A stretch of DNA of 64,000 nucleotides, taken from NCBI GenBank assembly GCA_037178625.1, contig CM074130.1, positions 2,728,001-2,792,000 of the forward strand. The letters are read 5' to 3'. Positions 55,826 through 64,000 of this stretch are shown here, in pieces. Both the position numbers and the translations under genes were made by a program. Under the pieces are notes generated by a model that saw nothing but the letters and a program-made list of their open reading frames with translations, was not told where the DNA came from and made no database searches. Each line of letters opens with the position of its first letter. Positions within the stretch are counted from its first letter, which is position 1. This stretch comes from Skeletonema tropicum. Its lineage: Eukaryota; Bacillariophyta; Thalassiosirophyceae; Thalassiosirales; Thalassiosiraceae.

Positions 55826-57669
55826 TTAAGACGGCTGTCCATCACATACAAAATGTGTCCATTGCCTTGGTTTTGACATGAAGTCCCAATTGAAATCGCG
55901 GGGAACGGCTCCTTTCCTTTTCATTAGTTGCGTTAGTCTGGTGTGCCATGAATACCAGCTCTCATCAGGGGCGATGTTTGGGCCACAGAGATTATGCATT
56001 TCGTGCGGGTCTTCAATGCAAGTTGTACATTTCGTACTCCATTCTCTTACCATCACCTGTGAAGTAAACTGAATACTTGATATCATGAGTGCGTATGCAT
56101 CGAATATAACCAGGGATACCGCTTGGGGCTAACGGCTCGTCACTTGCGAAAAGAACTTCTTCTTCGTTCTGGCAGGTTGTGCTATCGCTCCGTAGGAGTG
56201 GAACGAGAGATGTTCCACGATGGCGGTATTGGCTACAGTCGACGCCAGCGAATTCAGCTATTGTTGGTAGAATGTCAATTGAAGACACCAGATTCGAGAT
56301 GGCCCTTGTCTTTGACTCAGAATTGTTTGCTTCTCCACCATGAAACAATTTACTGGGGTAATTGATTAGCAAGGGAATATTGATCGTCTCTTCGTAGCAT
56401 TGCAACCTCTTTCCTCTGAGACAGGCATGGTCGTGGCAAATTGATGAGAAAACGTAAAACGAAAACACAAACACACTGATGCGACTGCTCTTTCATAGCA
56501 AATACGTCTCTTACCTCAATGCAGTGAGAAAGTCCTAGCTCGCCATGATCAGCCAAAGCGTATGATTATAGTATTGTCCATTCGTCCTGTAGCTTCCAAT
56601 TCGTCTAAAAGCGACCCAATTTCATCATCGACCAGTTTGTGTAGGTAGGCGTAGAATCGGATGTAACGCAGAGCATCACTCTTGCGCTGCTGATCCATGT
56701 CATTGGTGGAGGTGGATAAATCACCACAAACAGGATGAGTACTCAAAAGCGACTGGATGGAAGGCTTTGAAGATAGATCATCGTTGTAGTTCGGCGGTAA
56801 ATCAATAGGTATTGACTCAAAGTCGCGGGGATGATACCCAGTCTCGAGGTAAAATTCATCATCGGAAAGATTTGAAAAGTGGGATGAGGCCCAAACGTCA
56901 TGTGGATTGATAAGTGAAGCAATTAGGAAGAATGGTTGCGTTTTGCTGTTACCATCTGAAGTCGACCATTTTGCTTTGAGATAAAGTCGAAAACAGACTC
57001 CGTTTCAGTTCCTTCTGCTTCTGTTGTTGTATCATTAACTGACGGGAAAAGTTGTTCAGCGCCATCTACAGATTGTTGACGTTTCAATAACACATCAAAC
57101 TTTCTCTCTGAGCCTCTCAAGAACCGTCCATCATGATTAAATTTCATTCCCCCTCCTAGAGTGAAAGGATCAGTTACAGAGTCACCTGCTTCTGGTGGAT
57201 TCCAGACCGAAGTAGCGCCATAGCGCTTAAGAATTTTTGGATCATCTGAGATACTCAAATGCCATTTACCCTTCCACGATACATCATATCCTTCAGTGTC
57301 CTTAGAGTTTGTATTTTGAGCAGATAAGAGCCGTAAAACATTTGGTCTTAGTGATTTTTCAGTTGCATCCACTTCATTTGACGAACCAGCGCGATCAAAG
57401 ATTGGGTCCAGAACACCTGGACTTGTAGTGATTCCGTGTTCAGTAGGGTAGGATGATGTTACCAGAGATGCTCGGCTTGGGGAGCACTCCGTTGCGGCAG
57501 TGAATGCATTTGTGAAAACTGCCGATGACCGGCTGTTGTCGTTTTTGCATCCAATCAACCGATCGTAGTGCACTTTTAGATTTTGTTCCGCCCACCCCTT
57601 CGGCCAGTGCTTGTGTGAGCGCTCTTGATCTGTCATGATCAGAACAATATTCGGCCGACGATCACTCAT
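55826..57669 (-). CDS. Sulfatase with CxPSR active site and several frame junctions
   Basis: The N-terminus RRPNIVLIMTDQ is the sulfatase metal-binding start. The formylglycine site is C62-S-P-S-R66 in ATECSPSRASLVTSSYPTEHG. It continues with YDVSWKGKWHLS, PFFLIASLINPHDVW, IIIRFADHGELGLSH, CYEETINIPLLINYP, SSIDILPTIAEFAGVD and EDPHEMHNL. A 99-base intron (56514-56416, GTAAGA...TCAG) is likely. Frame changes: 56940-56990 (net -1, or two +1 steps), 56554-56557, 56410-56415 at or near the acceptor, and 56014-56020 (NLH before an in-frame TGA, then EDPHEMHNL). With these, about 580 residues result. No signal peptide is evident. The substrate is unknown; algal sulfated glycans are plausible. It could be a decaying gene, but all motifs persist. 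Confidence 0.75.
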
Positions 57670-59148
57670 TGCAGCGAAGTGTTGTTCCGAACAGAAACCT
57701 CGGATGAATAATAAAAATCAATCTGCGATACAGCGGCAGAAAAAATAAACAAGAACCGTCACGCCTTACGCTTTACCAAGCACGGAAATGACCAGAATCA
57801 AATTAATGAAGAGTGATGATGGTATAGCTAGGAGGAGTTGACAGCAACGTAGGGATCCAATCCATCCATGTCGTCTGCCTCCCACAGCACCATTCCAAAT
57901 TCAAAAGATTCCGTTTTGAGACACGGAACCAGCTGACACTGGCTTTCTGAGGCTGACGTCGTCACGAACAAGGGTCACGAACGAAGAGAGGACTAATCGG
58001 AGCAGATTCCTACTACTTATTCCTACATTAAGTTCTACGGGCGTTTTGAGACGCGGATACAGAGCTCACTACATATGTTTCTCTAGAGGTGTGGGTTCGC
58101 ACAGGGGGTTCGCACGCGCGGTATGTACTGGCTGCGTTGGCGCAGGGCTTTTCGTGGAGATAGGCCATCAGAAATCACCCTCAACGCTCGATTTAAATGA
58201 ACTAAAACTCCTGACAGCCTCTCGACGAATCTCTCAGCAAGACGTGTCAACTGTCAACCCCAGTTCCCCGTGGCGGGGCAAAAAGTTAGGACGTTTTTTT
58301 AGAGGTTAGTCCCGCCCGTCTCGGAGACCCCAGATGAGGTGCTACCAGCACATATTTAGTATCTAACGGTAACAATATGATCAGTGAGCAGCTTCTTGTG
58401 ACCAAAAATGATTGCTTCTGATAGTAGCGAAGTAAAATACTGCTTCCCATGCAAACCTTGCACTTACTGTCGATGCTACAGCTACAGTTTTCTTTGTGAC
58501 CTGATACGGTCGACCGAGGGTGTCCGCCAGACACAATTCAGCGCCATATCATATCTAACGGTGCCAATATGAGCATGAGAAGCTTTTAGCGGCTCATCAT
58601 TATGATAGAATATGAATGTGTAAGCAGCAGAATACGATAGCTCATGCAAATTGAGCATTACCGACATTCTTAAAGCTTTGTTGGTGACCTGATGAAGTGA
58701 ATTTAGGCTTGTTTGTGTTTGTCACGGTCAACAGCCGCAGTGCAGGTACGATTACTCATTAAACTCAACTTTTGCAGTAGAGAGAGAAAATAAGTAGTTT
58801 TTATAGCGTTATATCATGTCGATGTGATGCTGCATCCTCAAATTAGAAATCTCGAAATGCTCCGAGAAAGAGGGTGCCGAGACGGGACACTTGTCTCAAC
58901 CCCAAAAATCCCGTCCCGATCCCGCCGAGAGGGACGGGACAGGGGACTTCGAGAGGACTTGGAAGTTTTTTTCATCACCTCGATACAAAAATACAAAATA
59001 CGACACCTGCTACTTTTGTAGGTACTATTGTATGGTCGGTAGAGCACACTCGTAACATATTTCCCATCATCACAAATATATAGGCCGGCCAAGGTCCAAG
59101 ATAAGGAAGGGGCCTTCTATACTCTTATACCAGAAGCCTGAGAAAACA
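57670..59148. other. Intergenic region between divergent sulfatase and L20 genes
   Basis: About 1.5 kb with no supported gene. Two related segments, around 58365-58405 and 58553-58595, share (T/A)ATCTAACGGT-(A/G)-CAATATGA and AGCTT. A GGGACGGGA-rich patch with inverted character lies at 58876-58950. Small open frames here overlap on both strands and lack conserved features. Confidence 0.4.
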
Positions 59149-59790
59149 ATGTTGAGTCAAATGTCACGACGATTGGTGCCAGTGCTCGGCCGGGCTGCAC
59201 AAAGTGATGTTTTGCCGCGTCTGTTCAGCGGTTTGAACATTACGATGCGAAATAACACATCAAACTTTACTGCCGTGAGGTCAATTGGGTCAATGGCACC
59301 ACTGTCGTCGGCTGCATCTATTAGAACTGGAACATCTATGAATAGCTTGATGACACGAGGCGTATTGGCAAACAATACAAATTTAGCTGCAAATAATAAT
59401 ATCATGTTGGGTTCGTCCATCACCGCTCAACATCAAGCACGTGGCTTTGCATCGAAAAAGCATAAACGCGTGATCAAACTTTCTAAAGGATTTCGTGGAC
59501 GAGCCAATCGGTGCTTCCGCGTTGCGATTCGTCGCCTTGAAAAATCATGGCAGTATGCGTACAGAGATAGGAAGGTGAAGAAACGTGAATTCCGAAAATT
59601 GTGGATACAAAGATTGAATGCAGGTGTGAGGCAACAGGGGTTGTCGTATTCGAGGTTTATTCAAATGGAGGGGGAGAGTGGCGTGAAGTTGGATAGGAAG
59701 ATTTTGAGTGGGCTTGCGATGTATGAACCATTTAGCTTCAAGGCGGTGGTCGATGTGGTCAAGAAAATGTCAGCAGGGGGCAAAAAGTAA
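59149..59790 (+). CDS. Mitochondrial ribosomal protein bL20m
   Basis: Protein of 213 residues. A Ser/Arg/Asn-rich presequence of about 100 residues leads to RGFASKKHKRVIKLSKGFRGRANRCFRVAIRRLEKSWQYAYRDRKVKKREFRKLWIQRLNAGVRQ, the complete bL20 core. It ends with KILSGLAMYEPFSFKAVV. L20 binds 23S-type rRNA early in large-subunit assembly. Diatom plastid genomes encode their own L20, and the presequence lacks a signal peptide, so this is the mitochondrial copy. Length fits a mitochondrial form. Confidence 0.92.
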   Translation: MLSQMSRRLVPVLGRAAQSDVLPRLFSGLNITMRNNTSNFTAVRSIGSMAPLSSAASIRTGTSMNSLMTRGVLANNTNLAANNNIMLGSSITAQHQARGFASKKHKRVIKLSKGFRGRANRCFRVAIRRLEKSWQYAYRDRKVKKREFRKLWIQRLNAGVRQQGLSYSRFIQMEGESGVKLDRKILSGLAMYEPFSFKAVVDVVKKMSAGGKK

Positions 59791-59911
59791 GAAATTAAAA
59801 GTGGGTGTAAGAAAATAACAAGCTCATGATAGTGGAGAAGTTGAGATACAAAAGTAGCTTTATTTGAAACATTAACTATCTAACTTCAGACTGTACAAGG
59901 TGCCCGTATAT

Positions 59912-61033
59912 TTATGGAGAAGTACGGGTCCGCTTTGAAGGGGGGGTTGAAGCTTCAGGTAATTGCCGTTTCGCTTTATTGCCCTTCTCCGCTTCAGATA
60001 TTTTAGCAAGTCCTTCTTTTGAGCTCTTGTTCAGCGCATTTTCTTCCACAAGAGAACGCAGTGTCGATACAGCTTCGCTTGGGTGAGGTGAGGTAGGAGA
60101 CAAGTCTCCGAGGCTGGCAGTGGCAGATTCCTTCGACAGTCGTCTACTTTCTTTACGCTCTCCCACATCTGGGGCGCCCTCCTCTTCCTTGGTATCGAGA
60201 ACTTGCTCATTCAAACGATGGATCATGTTGATAAACAAGCGCTCGTCTTCATAAAGACCCGATTTGCCCTCATCAATCAGTGATTGGGACACCTCCTCGT
60301 ACATGCTCTCGATGCGAGTGATCATTTGCAGGAGCTTCGGATAATGCGTGAAGTTGGCCTTGTTGACAACGTTCTTCATGAAGGCGATTCTTGTGCTATG
60401 TCCAGTAACCTTGTCATGTTTTTTTAGTATCTTTGAGAACGAGCAGTAGGTCATGATAGCATATGTCTCTAACAGTAGCAAATCCTTATACAGTCGATAC
60501 AAACTCTTGGCCATTAAAGTCCACTTTTCATTCACCATCAATGAATTGGCCTTTTTCATAATCTCGGTGCCCTCCCGTACACGAGCCTCACGAATATCAA
60601 ACTCCAACAGCGCCTTATCGAAGAAATGTATAGCCTTTTTTAGTTCTGAATTTAGCAGTTTGAAGAAAGCAACCTCTCCTGGGTTTCGGCTCATTTTAGC
60701 AGCAGCGCGGCGACCATCGGTGCGTTTGATTGGTCCCCCCTCCTCTTGACTATGTTTGGGTTCTTGTTCACCGAGATCCATGTCGTGCTGCTCCGCCGAT
60801 AACATATCAGTGGCCTCGCATTCGTCATTTAGGTCGGCACCTTCGCATGAATGCATTGATGTCGTGTCGGGATCAGGCTCTTCTTTAGCAAGAACCCCCG
60901 TGGTTCCGTCTGATGGTACGAGTGATGGCAGGTTTTTGAGAAATTTCTTTAGCATCTTGTAGTTTGTCCAGTAGGGTGCCCATTCTGGATCGGTGATATC
61001 GATAACGCGTTGCAGATTGCGACAGAACTTCAT
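59912..61033 (-). CDS. SPX-domain protein (inositol polyphosphate / phosphate sensing)
   Basis: Single-exon protein of 373 residues. It starts MKFCRNLQRVIDITDPEWAPYWTNYKMLKKFLK, the first SPX helix block. It continues with EVAFFKLLNSELKKAIHFFDKALLEFDIREARV and LLLLETYAIMTYCSFSKILKKHDKVTGHSTRIAFMKNVV, where the Lys cluster of the inositol-pyrophosphate site resides. A charged insert (residues 45-110) separates the first two blocks, as is usual. The C-terminal 110 residues are Ser/Lys-rich without a second domain, so this is a stand-alone SPX protein that may bind a phosphate-response regulator. A downstream enzyme or transporter domain is clearly absent. Confidence 0.9.
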   Translation of the reverse strand: MKFCRNLQRVIDITDPEWAPYWTNYKMLKKFLKNLPSLVPSDGTTGVLAKEEPDPDTTSMHSCEGADLNDECEATDMLSAEQHDMDLGEQEPKHSQEEGGPIKRTDGRRAAAKMSRNPGEVAFFKLLNSELKKAIHFFDKALLEFDIREARVREGTEIMKKANSLMVNEKWTLMAKSLYRLYKDLLLLETYAIMTYCSFSKILKKHDKVTGHSTRIAFMKNVVNKANFTHYPKLLQMITRIESMYEEVSQSLIDEGKSGLYEDERLFINMIHRLNEQVLDTKEEEGAPDVGERKESRRLSKESATASLGDLSPTSPHPSEAVSTLRSLVEENALNKSSKEGLAKISEAEKGNKAKRQLPEASTPPSKRTRTSP

Positions 61034-61937
61034 CTTCGATGATTGCAGATAAAGACACGGTAGGATATGATCTATGATAGGTCAAATTATTATTGTTCTT
61101 CACACTTCTGCCCAAATTTTATTGACTTCAACCAGCCTCGGGGGAGCAAAATTATGGTAAGGCTCCTTCAGAATAATTGTTCTTCTTCCGCTCGGCGTGT
61201 TGAGAAGAAGGGTTGAAATTGAACTTCCTATCCTATTACCTATCTATTACATAACTTTGACCGCTTCGCTGTCTTCGAACTTCGCGGCGGGACCATCAGA
61301 TTCAGGGCGGCGATTCAGAAGATTCGATTTTGAATCTTGGGAATTTCTTATCGGCACTTGTTCAGTCTCGTGTCACGGACTCGTGTCTATTTTACTTAAG
61401 TTCCAATGTTAGCGAGCGAGCTCTTTTATGTGGGACGGAGGGAGTATCGTACCCACTTAGAAGTAATTATGTTGTTAAGTAGTGGAGGATGGTCTTCCTT
61501 TTTATGTTAGTCAATACCATTGTTCCAAGAACCAAGTAACTTGCGTTCCCGTTGTTTGTGAAAAAAGCAGATGAAATTATTTCATTGCAAGCATTCGTCT
61601 TCTTAGAGTCATTAGGCTGCTTATTCGCTCTTGCTAAGAGGTAGACCCATTTGCCATTGGCAAGTAACAGCTTATCAGGTTCTGATCTTTTGGACTCTCA
61701 TAATGCCCATAAGGAGATCCACTTTGCTTGACGTCAATACGCTATGCAAGAACGTTTGTATCAAGATGTCCAGCAAGGCTTATGTTCGTTATGATTGTGT
61801 GTCGTAGTCAACAAGAAGTAATTTGTTTAGCAGCCTTACTCTAGTTCATACAATAATTAGCTCTTCGCCTCGAGATAAAATCGGCCAAGTTAGTGTCCAG
61901 CTGCCAACTGTACATTATGTGAAAAATTGGGCATTCG
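61034..61937. other. Intergenic region between SPX and ankyrin genes
   Basis: About 900 bases with no supported gene; short frames at 61197-61412 and 61841-62137 have no conserved content, and the latter is a shadow of the ankyrin gene. Confidence 0.4.
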
Positions 61938-62849
61938 CTATGCCGTCCTTGCAGCTTGTGTCTTGACTCCCAAATAACCAGTGATTGGGATCCCTGTGCT
62001 CTCGCCAATACGTTTCGTGACCTTTGCATCTGGGCTTGATAGATGTTGAGATCTGAGATCCTTTTGTATCCTATACAGGTCCTCCTGCAAAGCTTCATGT
62101 GGAGCGTCCGTTTCTTTCTTTCTCTCACGCCAATCATCTCTGCAGGCTCTTTGTATTATCTTGACAACCTTGATATCCGTATCACTCTCTAAAGCGTATT
62201 CTACGGCATTCATGTCGTCATAATCTTCGAGATTGAAACTTTTGGGAGCAGCATCCTTGAGCATAATGACAATAGACATCATACTATCTGAGACGGACAG
62301 CATGAGCGGTGCATCTTGATAATTCAGCATGAAGGACTGGCACAAGTGGTGAAGAGGGGTCTTTCCCTCATTGTCTTGAATCGATGCCGCGACGGGATAT
62401 TCATGAATTAGAAACTGAATAGTTTCTGGAGAAGCTCCCCAGGCGCAAGCGATCTAGAGTGAAAATATATCGAGGAAGAGTATTGTGAGTATTGAACGAC
62501 GCGGTATCGATGTATATTAGAATCAGAGGCAATTCAATATCTGGCTTACATGAATTGGGAATCGACCCAGTGCATCGGCACACTTCAGACTCTCTTGGTA
62601 TGTTTTCGCAACGAGGCGTACAATAGATGTAGGTGCTTGGAAACGGCATACAAAATGAACCAAGAGATCACTTGTGATGGGCTGACCGACAGCATCGTCG
62701 ATTGGGATTGAGTCGCCTTGTCGCAGCAGCTCACCAAGCACGTCCCACTGCCTCCGGCAGATGAGCCTCGTGATGGTTTCCTTTCCTGAACTCGACATCG
62801 ATTGCGCACTCCTTTTGTTGTTTTTCATTCTCTGAATTATATTCTTCAT
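61938..62849 (-). CDS. Ankyrin-repeat protein, two exons
   Basis: Exons 62849-62550 and 62453-61938, with intron 62549-62454 (GTAAGC...CTAG, 96 bases), give 271 residues. Repeats of the long stramenopile type are visible: LLVHFVCRFQAPTSIVRLVAKTY, ADALGRFPIH-IACAWGASPETIQFLI and DNEGKTPLHHLCQSF. A joining segment LEDYDDMNAVEYALESDTDIKVVKIIQ comes next, then a charged C-terminal helix. These proteins with pathogen-type or diatom-type ankyrin repeats are numerous; no specific function can be given. Confidence 0.8.
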
Positions 62850-62953
62850 GGTCGGTTTGTGCTGTTATGAGGGGGTTTGGAAGGATTAGCGAATATTATT
62901 TATGAGCATGACACGTCTTTGCAGAACAGCAAACTCTCTCTCTCTAGTTATGC

Positions 62954-63217
62954 ATGCACAACTCACATGGACTGCGTGCCTATGCAATTTCTGTTCCCTT
63001 CTTGATTGCTTCTTACTTGCGCTGGAGTACGGAAGTTTTGGTTGATTGTTTGCGATTTGTGATTGAAAAGGGAGTGGAAGACACCCGAAAACTGCTCGGA
63101 GACCCGTGGTGGTTTTCCCAAAACTGTCTTTTGAGTACTTTTACGGGACTCCCTCTGTCAGAGACGGTTCTGGAAGGGTCATATAATGTAGGGGGGTCAT
63201 CCTTTCTTTTTGCATGA
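62954..63217 (+). CDS. Hypothetical 87-residue frame
   Basis: Open frame beginning MHNSHGLRAYAISVPFLIASYLRW. No domain, splice partner or conserved neighbour identified. Codon usage is not clearly coding. Confidence 0.2.
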   Translation: MHNSHGLRAYAISVPFLIASYLRWSTEVLVDCLRFVIEKGVEDTRKLLGDPWWFSQNCLLSTFTGLPLSETVLEGSYNVGGSSFLFA

Positions 63218-63346
63218 TTGAATGACCATTCAAAAATAGGAGCGGAGTAGCTAGATCTTACTTTTAGAGCGACAAAACGACTCTACCTACGATACAGCTG
63301 TTTTCACGGATTTTCGGATAGCCGTTCAAGTTTCGAATTCCTACGT

Positions 63347-63547
63347 ATGTTAGGTACAAATGACGTAGTGAGTCTTATAAAAACCCATTGGGCCGATTTC
63401 TCCCAACTCACCCCTCAACAAGAGCCACTCCGCGCAAAAAGATGCCAACCATGGCCAAATGCCGGAGCGTACTACGCACAACAAGTTGAATATTTACTCA
63501 ACCAAAAGGATAAATTAACCTCTCTTGCATGTCTAGATCCAAAATAG
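63347..63547 (+). CDS. Hypothetical 66-residue frame
   Basis: Reads MLGTNDVVSLIKTHWADFSQL and AGAYYAQQVEYLLNQKDKLTSLACLDPK. It looks moderately protein-like and lies just before the unidentified partial gene at 63576, so it could be an upstream part of the same element. No family recognised. Confidence 0.25.
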   Translation: MLGTNDVVSLIKTHWADFSQLTPQQEPLRAKRCQPWPNAGAYYAQQVEYLLNQKDKLTSLACLDPK

Positions 63548-63575
63548 CCAATTAGGTTGACTAAAGATTGTAATC

Positions 63576-64000
63576 ATGAACGATGGTAATACACTTTTTG
63601 AATACCTTTTCACACGGCTCATCAGTAAAAGTGATACTTATCGCGGCAGGTGGATTTGCGACCAGTCGTTGGTAGAGATATTGCACAGACACTATACGAA
63701 TGTAGATAAAGACAATACCTTACGGAACAAACTCGTGCAGCGTCTGAACAAGGCAGCCGGACCTTTCAACAGCAGCAATGTACACAAGATATACCACAAA
63801 AATTTCACAACATCATGTCCATTCAATTCGTCATTACGCCGGATGGTGCACTATTACTACTTTGGAAAGGGAGAGAAAGTGCCCAACGAACCAATACGCG
63901 CAGCAGAGTTATTGTGCACAGAAATAGAACATATACAGAGTTACAGTGCAACTAATAATCGGCAGCGATCTTGCAACAAGCCGGAGCAAGTATCATTTCC
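63576..64000 (+). CDS. Unidentified open frame running off the window (3' partial)
   Basis: Open from ATG at 63576 to the end without a stop, 141 codons. It begins MNDGNTLFEYLFTRLISKSD and includes RWICDQSLVEILHRHY, FNSSNVHKIYHKNF and HYYYFGKGEKVPNEPIRAAELL. Composition is that of a real protein rich in Tyr/His/Asn. I recognise no domain. It may be a transposon protein, since the area lacks other genes, but nothing visible proves this. Confidence 0.45.
   Translation, partial: MNDGNTLFEYLFTRLISKSDTYRGRWICDQSLVEILHRHYTNVDKDNTLRNKLVQRLNKAAGPFNSSNVHKIYHKNFTTSCPFNSSLRRMVHYYYFGKGEKVPNEPIRAAELLCTEIEHIQSYSATNNRQRSCNKPEQVSF

Noticed and set aside
58046..58309. 87-residue plus-strand frame between the sulfatase and L20 genes
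   Set aside because: Low-complexity GC-rich translation with no conserved features and overlapping frames on the other strand.
1..64000. tRNA, rRNA, CRISPR arrays or bacterial-type operons
   Set aside because: I found no cloverleaf with consensus A and B boxes and no rRNA or spacer-repeat pattern; short degenerate RNA genes could still be missed by eye.

Overview
The window is nuclear DNA of a photosynthetic stramenopile, almost certainly a diatom, probably a centric one (genus-level placement is inference). The grounds are: gene-dense layout on both strands; introns mostly of 67-112 bases with GTRAGT donors and YAG acceptors; several precursors with a signal peptide followed by an ASAFAP-like plastid cleavage motif; and a typical diatom gene set (SLC4 transporter, DUF1499, DUF4336 and DUF760 plastid proteins, SPX protein, H2A.Z).

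Layout. 1-10 kb: 3' end of a methyltransferase, branched-chain aminotransferase, divergent plastid-type SLC4 transporter, protein kinase, choline-transporter-like protein, TRAPPC5. 10-20 kb: a small terminal-inverted-repeat element, POP1 (RNase P/MRP), a SpoU/TrmH rRNA methyltransferase, a 2-kb fold-back element, a DUF4336 protein, a CRAL-TRIO protein. 20-32 kb: plastid-type glutaredoxin, NOC1/CEBPZ, a 49-residue two-exon gene, a PX-BAR sorting nexin, a GCCGGC-rich inverted-repeat element, an ankyrin protein. 31-46 kb: HMG-box protein, DUF760/EF-hand protein, PRA1, SKI2 helicase, an ACL4-like TPR protein, an FCP1/SCP-like phosphatase, a lumenal DUF1499 protein, a sulfotransferase. 46-51 kb: TBL1-like LisH/WD40 protein, a complex I NDUFB11-like subunit, histone H2A.Z. 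51-54.5 kb is gene-poor and repeat-like. 54.5-64 kb: a protein with a 68-residue internal duplication, a sulfatase, mitochondrial L20, an SPX protein, an ankyrin protein, and an unidentified reading frame that runs off the end.

Intron-containing genes (BCAT, TRAPPC5, CRAL-TRIO, NOC1, sorting nexin, PRA1, SKI2, FCP1-like, NDUFB11, H2A.Z, ankyrin) were rebuilt by hand from splice sites plus family conservation. In most, the exon lengths sum exactly to whole codons.

The main observation: nine conserved genes cannot be read in one frame even after introns are removed. In each, conserved family sequence continues in the frame reached by leaving out one nucleotide. I count about 17 such junctions (POP1, sorting nexin, HMG-box x2, SKI2 x1-2, ACL4-like x2, FCP1-like x3, DUF1499 x4, TBL1, sulfatase x3), all in the +1 sense. 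One further sulfatase junction is either -1 or two +1 steps. More than a dozen neighbouring genes of comparable length have none. Insertion-biased assembly error is the simplest explanation. The one-sided direction and the clustering in certain genes make +1 translational frameshifting (or another way of losing one base from the mRNA) worth testing.
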